Positions 48,201 to 55,821 of a stretch of 64,000 nucleotides of DNA are shown one piece after another. The position numbers and the translations under genes were made by a program. The notes beneath the pieces were generated by a model that worked only from the letters and a program-made list of their open reading frames with translations, did not search any database and was not told where the DNA came from. Position 1 is the stretch's first letter, and every line of letters begins with the position of its first letter. The DNA comes from PALSA-505 sp036502085 (GTDB lineage Bacteria > Actinomycetota > Actinomycetes > Streptosporangiales > Streptosporangiaceae), in NCBI GenBank assembly GCA_036502085.1, contig DASXZD010000089.1:1-64000 (forward strand). Reading direction: 5' to 3'.

Positions 48201-51113
48201 CTAGCTGGACAGGACAATGAAGGCGTCGACGTCGATACGCGGATGCCCGGCCGTGCCGAGCACCTTGACGACGAGCTTGTGCGTGCCAGCGGCCGCCGTG
48301 ACGACATCAACGATCTCCGCCGTCTCGGGACTGGTGGTATGCGTGTTTATGGTGGCCGGTGTTCCGCCATCTAGCGCGACGGTGGCGGAGCCCCGGGTGG
48401 AGCCCTCGGTCGACATCCAGGCCACCTGGCTGCCGGTGAAGGTCAGCGTCGCCGTCTTCCCGGCCAGGCTGGCGAACTTGACCGATCCGCCGTTGGCGCC
48501 TGCGAGCGTCTGCACCTTCCAGCCGGCCGAGTACTTGATCTGGGTCGCGGTCTCCTGGTACAGCGTCAGGGTGTAGGTGACGCTCGCCTTGGGGGCGCTG
48601 GTGTTGCCGGCGTTGTCGGTCGCGGTGACCTCGAACTGGTAGGTGTGCCCCGGTCCGAGGTTCTTCTGGAACGAAGCCGCGGTCGTGGTGCCCTGCGAGG
48701 TGAACGCGCCGCCGTCCTTGCTCTCGTAGACCGTGTAGTGGTTGATGCCGCTGGCGGCGTCGGTTCCCTTCCACGTGACCGTCACCGGATCCGCGGCCTT
48801 GACCGGGCCGGTGTGGTTCGTCAGCTTGACGACGGGCTTGGTAGTGATGGTCGGGGCCACCGAGTCGTAGCACAGCGGGCCGTCGGTGGCGTCACCGGAC
48901 TGCAGCCCCATGTTGTCCCAGGACTCGACGTTGACCGTGTGGCAGCCCTGGCCCTCGGAAGCGAGGTCAAGGGAGCCGCTGGTGCTGTTGACGAACTCCG
49001 GGCCGCTGTAGAACGAGTTGCCCGAGCCCGGCGTGGCCTCGGACGTGGGGTCGCCCGGGTCGAAGTTCCAGGCGTCGCTGAACCCGGCCACGCCGCTCGG
49101 CGGCAGGCCGCCGCCGGTGTCGGCGACCGAGATCCCGATCGTCTGGTCGGTGTTGTACCACACACCGGGCGTGGGCCCGGAGTAGGTGACGGCCGGCCGG
49201 CCGGCATCGGCGAGCAGGTGCCAGTTGAACGCCCAGGCCAGCTGGAGCATGTTGGCCGAGCCCCATCCGGTCGCGAGGTCGTAGCCGGTACCCGCGCAGT
49301 AGCCTCCGCCGACGTTGTTGCCATTGCAGCCGGACGTGATGTCGTAGTAGGGATTGTGCGGCGTGAACCCGAGCCCCGTCTCGTACAGCGGGAAGTTGGC
49401 GTTGCCGAGCGGCGCGCAGGCCGATGTGCCCGAGCCGCAGATGTTTCCTTCGGCCAGCAGGTAGGAATCCTCTTGGGCGAAGAACCCCGCAAGCTCCGGC
49501 GCGACGATGCTGGTCCCGCCGTTCCCGCCGAGGCTGCCGTCGAAGTAAAGGTTCTGCGGGGCGTTGAACCAGTCCGCGTTCAGCGAGATGTCAGGGACGC
49601 CTCGCGACCCGCTGCCGCAGGGGTCGTTGGACTGGAAGGACGGGGCGGTGAACACCGAGCTGCACCCGCCGCCGGAGCCGCCGTCGTTCGAGCTGCAGCC
49701 GTCTGGCCCGCCGGACCAGGTGACCTCGCTGTTGTAGACCGGCCCCGCGCTCAGGCGGAGCGTCGTCCCGCCGGCGCCGACCACGTTCGGGTCGGAGGCC
49801 GGGTAGCTGACCGCCAGATGGGAGCAGTCGTCGTAGGCTCCCCGGTCACCCGAGGCTGCGACGAGGGTCCACCCCTGGCCGGTCATCTCGTTGAAGATGG
49901 CGTTCCGCGTGCCTATCGTGGACGTTGAGCATCCGAAGATCTCGGTGCAGCTCCAGCTGGTGCTGAACACCCTGGCGGCGTTGGCGCTCACCATCGAGTT
50001 GTAGATGTCGGTGAAGGTCGAGTCGTTGAAGTTGGCGCCGTCGTAGAGGAACACCTTGGACGTGTTCTGGAACGCGCCGAAGCTGTTGGACATGGCCGTC
50101 GACCACTCCGCGTCCATCGTGCCCTCGGCGTCGCAGCATGACGGGGTGCCGTCGATGAACACCTCCTGGATGTTGTAGGCCAGGTAGGGGTACTGGTTGT
50201 GGAATCCGGCGAAGTCGCTGCTCTGCTGCGAGCCGAAGGTCGCGATGGCGATCGACGTCTGAGCCGGCGAGTTGCCCGCGTTGCCCAGCGGGTTACAGCA
50301 GTGCCCCAGCCCGTAGAGAGCGTTGTAGTCATAGGCCTGGGAGCTGTAGATGTCCGTCGGGTCGTACGCCCCGCCGGTGATGGCCGGCTTGGCCGCACGG
50401 GAGGCTCGCTGCGCCGTGAGCAGCTTCGCGTGACTGCCGCTGGCTGTCACGTGCGGGCCAGCCGCGACGGCCGGGCCGGCCACGTACGCGCGGTTGGCGG
50501 GCTCGTGGAGCGCTGGCGACGAAGGGTACATGGTCTGCAGGTCGCTGAGACCATCCACGGACCCGACGACGCTCCGCAGGGCCTGCGGAAGCACCGGGTC
50601 ATGGTTATTGGCGAAGAAGGTCTTCGAACCGAGCCGGTAGTTGTTGACCTGGACGCCGAGCGCCTTCTCGATGGCACCGACCGGTCCGGCCACGTCCACG
50701 ACCAGGCGGTTCGGATACAGGTGCGTCACGGTCAGGCCAGCATGCGTGGCCCAGGAGACCACCGACCGCTGCGCGGCGGCGCTCGGGCCGAAGCGGTCGG
50801 TCCACTGCGCCTGCGTAAGGTACCGGTGGAACAGCGGTGAGGTCTTGTCCTGCAACTGCTGGAGGAACTGCTGCTCGGCGGCCATGGCCGGCGGGCGCAG
50901 TCCGATGGCCAGCCTGATGGTCTGGGCGGAATTGTAGGAACCGAGGTCGTGGGCCGTCCCGTTACGAACGGGCAGCGGGGTTTGCGACGTGATCGCCGGG
51001 CCATGATGGGGCGCGACGGCCCCCATCGCAGGCCCCGAGATTCCGACCCCGGCCACCAGGGCGAAAAGCCCTACGGCCAACCGCGGCCATCGCAGGGAAC
51101 TTCGAACGCTCAT
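48201..51113 (-). CDS. Secreted S53-family (kumamolisin/sedolisin) peptidase with C-terminal beta domains
   Basis: 970 residues from ATG 51113 (GGAGTAAG upstream). Signal peptide about 1-31 (ending SGPAMGA). Pro-kumamolisin activation domain about 45-195, with PLFHRYLTQAQWTDRFGPS. Catalytic domain about 250-640: the acid pair is Glu330/Asp334 in DAEGTMDAEW, the oxyanion Asp is in VAASGDRGAYDDC, and the nucleophile is Ser535 in GGNGGTSIVAPELAGF. A region after 660 includes Ig/Fn3-like repeats (TVTWKGTDAASGINHYTVYE) and a final jelly-roll (YSAGWKVQTLAGANGGSVKF) that may bind carbohydrate. Acid-active serine-carboxyl endopeptidase acting outside the cell. The pro-domain would keep it inactive until secreted into acid. 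Confidence 0.93.
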   Translation of the reverse strand: MSVRSSLRWPRLAVGLFALVAGVGISGPAMGAVAPHHGPAITSQTPLPVRNGTAHDLGSYNSAQTIRLAIGLRPPAMAAEQQFLQQLQDKTSPLFHRYLTQAQWTDRFGPSAAAQRSVVSWATHAGLTVTHLYPNRLVVDVAGPVGAIEKALGVQVNNYRLGSKTFFANNHDPVLPQALRSVVGSVDGLSDLQTMYPSSPALHEPANRAYVAGPAVAAGPHVTASGSHAKLLTAQRASRAAKPAITGGAYDPTDIYSSQAYDYNALYGLGHCCNPLGNAGNSPAQTSIAIATFGSQQSSDFAGFHNQYPYLAYNIQEVFIDGTPSCCDAEGTMDAEWSTAMSNSFGAFQNTSKVFLYDGANFNDSTFTDIYNSMVSANAARVFSTSWSCTEIFGCSTSTIGTRNAIFNEMTGQGWTLVAASGDRGAYDDCSHLAVSYPASDPNVVGAGGTTLRLSAGPVYNSEVTWSGGPDGCSSNDGGSGGGCSSVFTAPSFQSNDPCGSGSRGVPDISLNADWFNAPQNLYFDGSLGGNGGTSIVAPELAGFFAQEDSYLLAEGNICGSGTSACAPLGNANFPLYETGLGFTPHNPYYDITSGCNGNNVGGGYCAGTGYDLATGWGSANMLQLAWAFNWHLLADAGRPAVTYSGPTPGVWYNTDQTIGISVADTGGGLPPSGVAGFSDAWNFDPGDPTSEATPGSGNSFYSGPEFVNSTSGSLDLASEGQGCHTVNVESWDNMGLQSGDATDGPLCYDSVAPTITTKPVVKLTNHTGPVKAADPVTVTWKGTDAASGINHYTVYESKDGGAFTSQGTTTAASFQKNLGPGHTYQFEVTATDNAGNTSAPKASVTYTLTLYQETATQIKYSAGWKVQTLAGANGGSVKFASLAGKTATLTFTGSQVAWMSTEGSTRGSATVALDGGTPATINTHTTSPETAEIVDVVTAAAGTHKLVVKVLGTAGHPRIDVDAFIVLSS

Positions 51114-51280
51114 ACTGCTTACTCCTTCGCGACCCTTTGCACGAGCCGACGAGCCGGCTCGTGACCCCAACTGGCATCGAGGTTCTAGGCGTCCTCGCTT
51201 GTAAAGAGGGGGGCAAGCGCCAGCAAATACATCGTAAGGGTAGGAAATCGTCCCGCGCTGATCTTCCGGCCAGATGTTTC

Positions 51281-51455
51281 CGGCGCGTCGTCGGCGCGCT
51301 GGACCAGGTCAGCGACTCGCTGGGCGATCTTGGGCCACAGCTGTCGGGCAGGCTGTGGCCCACGCCTTCGACGGCCAACAGTTCCGCGCCGGGGATGGCC
51401 ACGGCGGCGGCCCGTCCCCCGCTGACGATGCGGTTACCGCGATTGGTAAATTGTG
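51281..51455 (-). pseudogene. Frameshifted C-terminal remnant of an alpha/beta hydrolase
   Basis: One minus frame gives AAVAIPGAELLAVEGVGHSL followed by PDS, the typical last strand and catalytic-His segment of small-molecule alpha/beta hydrolases. A one-base shift continues as LWPKIAQRVADLVQRADD, the usual C-terminal helix that follows this segment in the family. The N-terminal part with the nucleophile is absent. Confidence 0.65.
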
Positions 51456-51532
51456 ACGTCCATTAAGCTAACCGAGAACATTTTTCCCTCACCGAGTGCG
51501 CGAGGAATACATGCCTGATCAGCACGTAATGA

Positions 51533-51673
51533 TTAGCCGGCCAGCGGCGCTCACTGTTCGCCGAGGCTCCGGCCATCGCCAGCAGCAACGGCGTCACCTG
51601 GCCCGATGAACTCGAGGCGGCCGTCAGGACCTACCTCAGCCGGGCAGGCATCCCGCTGCCCAGCGCGGGCTAG
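51533..51673 (+). pseudogene. C-terminal gene remnant of unknown family
   Basis: An open frame from 51533 to the TAG at 51671-51673 has protein-like composition (SLFAEAPAIASSNGVTWPDE, then LEAAVRTYLSRAGIPLPSAG) but no start codon in a usable place. It looks like the end of a lost gene. No family is recognised. Confidence 0.4.
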
Positions 51674-51735
51674 CAGCCGACGCCAGAGGCCAGAGTCTGG
51701 CCGAAACTGTCCGGGCCACCGCCTAATCTCATCCC

Positions 51736-52584
51736 ATGAAACGGAACCAGGATGCGGTCATCAGCGGCGTGGCAGCCGGTGTCCCCTACGTGGCGCTGCC
51801 GCCCGCCGAGCGCGACGACAGCGAGCCCGCGCCGTTGATCATCGCCTGGCACCTGAACGACCCGCCGCGCAGCGCGGCGGCGATGGCCGCAGCGCTTCCC
51901 CTGGCGGCAGCCGCGGCGTGGCGCGTCTACCTGGATCTGCCGATGCATGGCAGGCGGCAGCTGCCCGGCGGCCTGGAGGAGTTCATGCGGCTGGGCTACC
52001 AGGATGCGGTGCTGAAGGCGTTCGAGCCGCAGGTCACTCAGGCCGCCGACGAGTTCCCTGCGGTGCTCGCCGAGCTGCGCGCCCAGCTGCCCGTCACCGC
52101 CGGCCCGATCGGCGTGGTGGGAGCCTCGGTGGGCGCGCTTCCCGCGCAGCTGGTGATGGCCGGCCGCGCCGTGCAGGTCGCCGCCGCGGCGCTGGTCAGC
52201 CCGGTGATCCAGCTCGCTGAGGTCGTGGCGGCCAACGAGCGCCGGTTCAGCGTGAGCTACCCGTGGAGCGACGCATCGAAGGCGGTTGCCGCCCGGTTCG
52301 ACTTCGTCTCCCGGGCCGGCGAATTCGCCGCGCATGACCCGCAGCCCGCGATCCTGCTGGTCACCGGCTCCGAGGATGACCTTGCCTTCCCACGGCAGGC
52401 ACAGCGGCTAGCGGCAGAGCTTCGTCAGCGGTACAGCGATCCGGAACGCGTGGAGCTGACCACGATCCCCGGGATGAAGCATGCCTTCGCCACCGAGCCC
52501 GGCGTAGAACCCGCGCCGCAGACCGCCGACGCGAAGCTCGTGAACGCAACCGTCACCGACTGGTTCGGCCGGTATCTCAAGTAA
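51736..52584 (+). CDS. Alpha/beta hydrolase (dienelactone-hydrolase/prolyl-oligopeptidase-like)
   Basis: 282 residues. GPIGVVGASVGALPAQLVMA gives the nucleophile Ser near residue 137; ILLVTGSEDDLAFPRQAQRL supplies the Asp and TIPGMKHAFATEPG the His. APLIIAWHLNDPPRSAAAMA holds the oxyanion region. No signal peptide. Substrate unknown; dienelactone hydrolases and peptidase-like esterases share this layout. The next gene, an ATPase, begins 48 bp downstream behind its own promoter palindrome. Confidence 0.82.
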   Translation: MKRNQDAVISGVAAGVPYVALPPAERDDSEPAPLIIAWHLNDPPRSAAAMAAALPLAAAAAWRVYLDLPMHGRRQLPGGLEEFMRLGYQDAVLKAFEPQVTQAADEFPAVLAELRAQLPVTAGPIGVVGASVGALPAQLVMAGRAVQVAAAALVSPVIQLAEVVAANERRFSVSYPWSDASKAVAARFDFVSRAGEFAAHDPQPAILLVTGSEDDLAFPRQAQRLAAELRQRYSDPERVELTTIPGMKHAFATEPGVEPAPQTADAKLVNATVTDWFGRYLK

Positions 52585-52602
52585 CCCGGCCCGCCGAACC
52601 CC

Positions 52603-52627
52603 AAGTATAGTTCGGTCAACTATACTT
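52603..52627. promoter_or_regulatory. AT-rich palindrome containing a -10 box for a probable leaderless transcript
   Basis: AAGTATAGTT (52603-52612) and AACTATACTT (52618-52627) are a perfect 10-bp dyad with a 5-nt spacer. The right arm includes TATACT (52621-52626), a good -10 box 6 nt before the ATG at 52633, so transcription could begin at the start codon itself. The left arm could host a repressor or the gene's own product. No Shine-Dalgarno is present. Confidence 0.6.
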
Positions 52628-52632
52628 CGGTC

Positions 52633-54108
52633 ATGCATGATTCGAATACTATGCGGCTACCTAAACCCGATCACCTGTTCGACCGGGACGCCGAGTGGAG
52701 GGGTCTGGTCTCCTTCGCCGCCGACGCACGGACTGGCGCCACCCTGGGCGTGGTGAGCGGACGTCGCAGGCAGGGCAAGAGCTATCTCCTGCAGGCCCTG
52801 ACAACCGCGCTCGGCGGGATCTACTTCCCAGCCCTAGAGGTGACCGAGGCGGTGTCGCTGCGGTTGTTCGCCGACGAGCTCATTCGCTTCAGCGGATCGC
52901 CGGTTCCTCCGTTCCGGGACTGGCTAGACGCCCTCCCTTACCTGTTCCGGCTCACTGAGAGCCGTACGGTCCCGGTGGTCATCGATGAGTTCCCGTTCCT
53001 GGTCAAGGCGTCGTCAGCCCTGCCGTCGATTATCCAGCGAGAGCTTGGCCCAGGAGGGAGCGGATCCGCAAGTCGGGCACGGCTCCTCCTTTGCGGCTCG
53101 GCGATGTCGGTGATGGGCGGCTTGCTTTCAGGACGGGCGCCGCTGCGGGGGCGAGCGGGCCTTGAACTGATCGTCCATCCCTTTGGTTACCGCGATGCTG
53201 CGCGGTTCTGGGAGATCTCAGACCCCAGGCTGGCCGTGCTCGTTCACTCAGTGGTAGGCGGAACCCCCGCGTATCGCCGGGAACTGGTGCGCGAAGACAC
53301 CCCCGCAGCCCTTGCCGACTTCGACGCGTGGGTGATCCGAGCCGTGCTGAATCCGCAGACTCCGCTCTTCCGTGAGGCCCGCTACCTCCTTGCCGAGGGG
53401 ACTGAGATCCGCGACCCGTCGCTGTACCATTCGGTGCTCGCCGCCGTCGCCGAGGGAAACAACACGTCCGGCGGAATCGCCAGCTACATCGGCCGCAAAT
53501 CTAACGAGGTGGCGCACCCTCTCCGGGTTCTCGAGGATTGTCGGCTGCTGATCAAAGAACCCGACCTGTTCCGATCGGGACGGGCGAGGTACCGCATCGC
53601 CGAGCCGCTCGTTACCTTCTACCAGGCAATCATGAGCCGGGACTGGGCACGTCTCGAGCTTGGCGACGCGTCCACGGTGTGGCGTGGAGCCCGCGCGCGT
53701 TTCCTCTCGCAGGTAACAGGACCGCACTTCGAATCGCTCTGCCGTGACTATGCGATCGCGGCCGATCCCGAAATCTTCGGCGACGCGCCGGGCGAGGTGG
53801 GCTCAGGGGTCGTCCCGGATCCTGCCAACAGGACCCAGATCGAGATCGACGTCGCCGTGCTCGCTCCAGCCGAGCACGGGCATCCGCGCAAGATTCTCTC
53901 ACTGGGAGAGGTGAAGTGGGACCAGGTCATGGACCTCCGCCATGTCGGACGCCTGCGCCGCGCCCAGGATCTGCTCGCGGTCAAGGGGTACGACACCCAG
54001 AGCACAGTGCTCAGCTGCTATTCCGGCGCGGGATTCAGCCCTGAACTGCAAGCTGCCCAGGGCGACCGCGTCCACCTCGTTGGCCTCGACCAGCTATACG
54101 CGAGCTAG
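52633..54108 (+). CDS. DUF234-type archaeal-like ATPase
   Basis: 491 residues. Walker A VVSGRRRQGKSYLLQAL (Lys49-Ser50), Walker B TVPVVIDEFPFLVKAS near 112-124, and a sensor-like ARLLLCGSAMSVMGGLLSGR. A winged-helix region with GGIASYIGRKSNEVAHPLRV follows. The C-terminal DUF234 part has a PD-(D/E)xK-like arrangement: TQIEIDVAVLAPAE then LSLGEVKWDQV. This STAND-like family is widespread in archaea and scattered in bacteria, is often mobile and has no settled function. Codon use is somewhat less GC-biased than its neighbours. A CAU tRNA lies 26 bp downstream. Confidence 0.83.
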   Translation: MHDSNTMRLPKPDHLFDRDAEWRGLVSFAADARTGATLGVVSGRRRQGKSYLLQALTTALGGIYFPALEVTEAVSLRLFADELIRFSGSPVPPFRDWLDALPYLFRLTESRTVPVVIDEFPFLVKASSALPSIIQRELGPGGSGSASRARLLLCGSAMSVMGGLLSGRAPLRGRAGLELIVHPFGYRDAARFWEISDPRLAVLVHSVVGGTPAYRRELVREDTPAALADFDAWVIRAVLNPQTPLFREARYLLAEGTEIRDPSLYHSVLAAVAEGNNTSGGIASYIGRKSNEVAHPLRVLEDCRLLIKEPDLFRSGRARYRIAEPLVTFYQAIMSRDWARLELGDASTVWRGARARFLSQVTGPHFESLCRDYAIAADPEIFGDAPGEVGSGVVPDPANRTQIEIDVAVLAPAEHGHPRKILSLGEVKWDQVMDLRHVGRLRRAQDLLAVKGYDTQSTVLSCYSGAGFSPELQAAQGDRVHLVGLDQLYAS

Positions 54109-54133
54109 CAGGGAAACATCAGGTCAACCTGAG

Positions 54134-54207
54134 TGGGGCGGGTGGGGCTCGAACCCACGACCGGCGGATTATGAGTCCGCTGCTCTGACCAGCTGAGCTA
54201 CCGCCCC
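54134..54207 (-). tRNA. tRNA with CAU anticodon (Met, or Ile2)
   Basis: Cloverleaf on the minus strand: acceptor GGGGCGG (54207-54201) pairs with CCGCCCC (54141-54135), discriminator A at 54134. D-arm GCTCAGCTGGTCAGAGC, anticodon stem GCGGA/TCCGC with loop CTCATAA (anticodon at 54173-54171), and T-arm GTGGGTTCGAGCCCCAC. 74 nt, CCA not encoded. CAU may be elongator or initiator methionine or lysidine-modified isoleucine; the acceptor lacks the mismatch of initiators, so elongator Met or Ile2. Confidence 0.93.
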
Positions 54208-54258
54208 CGAACGGATGAACCTTACAGCAGGGCACGGCGGCCCTGCTGCGGCCCGGTC

Positions 54259-54858
54259 TTACCTCGTGCTCATCTGCATCGTCATGGCGTGCTCGACCAG
54301 CGAGATCAGCGTGGACTTGGTGGACTTCCTGTCTCGCGCGTCACAGCGCAGGATGGGCACGTTCGGGCTGACCGCCAGGGCGTCCTTGACGTCGGAGACG
54401 CTGTAGGGGAACTGGCCGTGGAACCCGTTGATCGCGATGATGAACGGCAGGCCGGCGGCCTCGAAGTAGTCCACCGCCGGGAACGACTCGGCCAGCCGGC
54501 GGGTGTCCACGATGACGACCGCGCCGATCGCGCCGTTGATCAGGTCGTCCCACATGAACCAGAACCGGTGCTGCCCTGGCGTTCCGAACAGGTAGAGGAT
54601 CAGGCCCGCGTCCAGGGTCAGCCGGCCGAAGTCCATTGCCACGGTCGTGGTGCCCTTGTCCGGCACGTACGAGAGATCATCGACGTCGGTGCTCGCGGCG
54701 GTCATGACCGCCTCGGTGGTAAGCGGGGTGATCTCCGATACCGACCCGACGAACGTGGTCTTGCCCACGCCGAAACCGCCGGCGACCACGATCTTGACCG
54801 AAGTCATCGCGGTTTCAGGCGCATCGCCCCGCGTGCCCTTAGAGCTTGCGAAGTCCAC
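54259..54858 (-). CDS. cvnD: Conservon GTPase (CvnD/MglA-like)
   Basis: 199 residues from GTG 54858. P-loop VVAGGFGVGKTTFVGSVSEI, G3-like LFGTPGQHRFWFMWDDLING, and AINGFHG in place of NKxD. This is the small Ras-like GTPase of actinobacterial conservons. It overlaps the upstream DUF742 gene by 20 bp and closes the four-gene operon. Conservon GTPases are thought to act as membrane-associated switches downstream of the sensor kinase. In Streptomyces, mutants affect development and antibiotic output; here the output is unknown. Confidence 0.92.
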   Translation of the reverse strand: MDFASSKGTRGDAPETAMTSVKIVVAGGFGVGKTTFVGSVSEITPLTTEAVMTAASTDVDDLSYVPDKGTTTVAMDFGRLTLDAGLILYLFGTPGQHRFWFMWDDLINGAIGAVVIVDTRRLAESFPAVDYFEAAGLPFIIAINGFHGQFPYSVSDVKDALAVSPNVPILRCDARDRKSTKSTLISLVEHAMTMQMSTR

Positions 54859-55375
54859 TGAGAACCCTTTCAAGCAAGTTGAGATCCGGGCGGCCATGCG
54901 CATGGTCGATTTGATGGACCCGGACAAGCCCGTCGACCGCCATGTCAGCGACCAGCACACGGGCCACACCTAGCGGCAACCTCAGCACCGCTGAGATCTC
55001 TGCGATGGAACGCCAGTCGCGGCAGAAACCGAGGATCGCCTGGTACTCGGGACCGAGGATCGACAGGTCCCTGACCTCATAATGCGAGGCGGCGACCATC
55101 GCCTCAATCTGCAACTGATAGCGGGGCTGCGTCCTGCCCCCGGTCACGGCGTAAGGCCGCACGAGCGCGCTCTTCACGGTATCGGGCGCGGGCCCGGGCG
55201 GGCCCGAATCTCCGCCGCGCAGCTTTTTAACCCCGCTGGGCAGCGGGCGGCTGGACCACTCGGGCCTGGGCCTGTCCTGGCCGCCCTTGCCCGCGGAGTC
55301 GCGGCCCTCACCTACCGGCGGGGTCTCCTGCCCGTCCGTACCTGGCGTCCCGTCAACCTCTTCTGGGCCGGGCAC
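54839..55375 (-). CDS. cvnC: Conservon DUF742 protein (CvnC)
   Basis: 178 residues. The first 65 are a disordered Pro/Gly/Asp-rich region. The DUF742 domain follows: SALVRPYAVTGGRTQPRYQL, AMVAASHYEVRDLSILGPEY and SIAEISAVLRLPLGVARVLV, a winged-helix-like fold. It sits between the roadblock gene and the GTPase gene, as in all conservons. Role probably as an adaptor or DNA-binding partner of the kinase-roadblock-GTPase complex. Confidence 0.92.
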   Translation of the reverse strand: MPGPEEVDGTPGTDGQETPPVGEGRDSAGKGGQDRPRPEWSSRPLPSGVKKLRGGDSGPPGPAPDTVKSALVRPYAVTGGRTQPRYQLQIEAMVAASHYEVRDLSILGPEYQAILGFCRDWRSIAEISAVLRLPLGVARVLVADMAVDGLVRVHQIDHAHGRPDLNLLERVLSGLRKL

Positions 55376-55410
55376 CGCTTTGTCCTGTCACGATCTGCCA
55401 CCTCTGGGCG

Positions 55411-55821
55411 CTATGGCTGAAACGCTCTGCGAATTTCTGGCGTCAGTGCACGGCCTACGCGCTCGACAAGGAGCGTCATCTCGTAGGCCACAAGGCCCAT
55501 GTCACAATCGGCAGCAGCCAGCACCGCGAGGGTCGAGCCATCGCTGATCGACATCACGATCAGCAGGCCGCGCTGCATTTCTACCACCGTCTGGGTAACG
55601 GTCCCGCCCTCGAATACCCGCGCCGCCCCGTGCGTCAGGCTGGTGAGGCCGGACGTGACCGCGGCAAGCTGGTCCACCCGGTCTGGCGGGAAACCCTGGG
55701 AGCAGGCCAGGGGAAGTCCGTCGGACGAGACCACGACCGCATGGGCAACGGCGGGTACCCGCTCGACGAAGTTGGTCAGCAGCCAGCTCAGGTCCCTGAG
55801 GGGCTGGACTACCGGATTCAC
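55411..55821 (-). CDS. cvnB: Conservon roadblock/LC7 protein (CvnB)
   Basis: 136 residues from GTG 55821, which overlaps the kinase stop as GTGA. LTNFVERVPAVAHAVVVSSD, LPLACSQGFPPDRVDQLAAV and GLLIVMSISDGSTLAVLAAA form the roadblock/LC7 fold. Such proteins bind and regulate small GTPases, here presumably CvnD. Gene order and couplings are canonical for a conservon. Confidence 0.93.
   Translation of the reverse strand: MNPVVQPLRDLSWLLTNFVERVPAVAHAVVVSSDGLPLACSQGFPPDRVDQLAAVTSGLTSLTHGAARVFEGGTVTQTVVEMQRGLLIVMSISDGSTLAVLAAADCDMGLVAYEMTLLVERVGRALTPEIRRAFQP

Larger units (their letters stand above)
51114..51735. other. 622-bp gene-poor region with decayed coding fragments
   Basis: Between the S53 start and a hydrolase start. 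It contains the S53 promoter (an AT-richer stretch around 51120-51260) and two fragments described separately: a frameshifted hydrolase end on the minus strand and a reading-frame remnant on the plus strand. No intact gene is seen. Confidence 0.6.

Noticed and set aside
54109..54258. Integrated element at the tRNA gene
   Set aside because: No integrase gene and no repeated tRNA 3' end were found in the window; only the ATPase gene hints at transfer.
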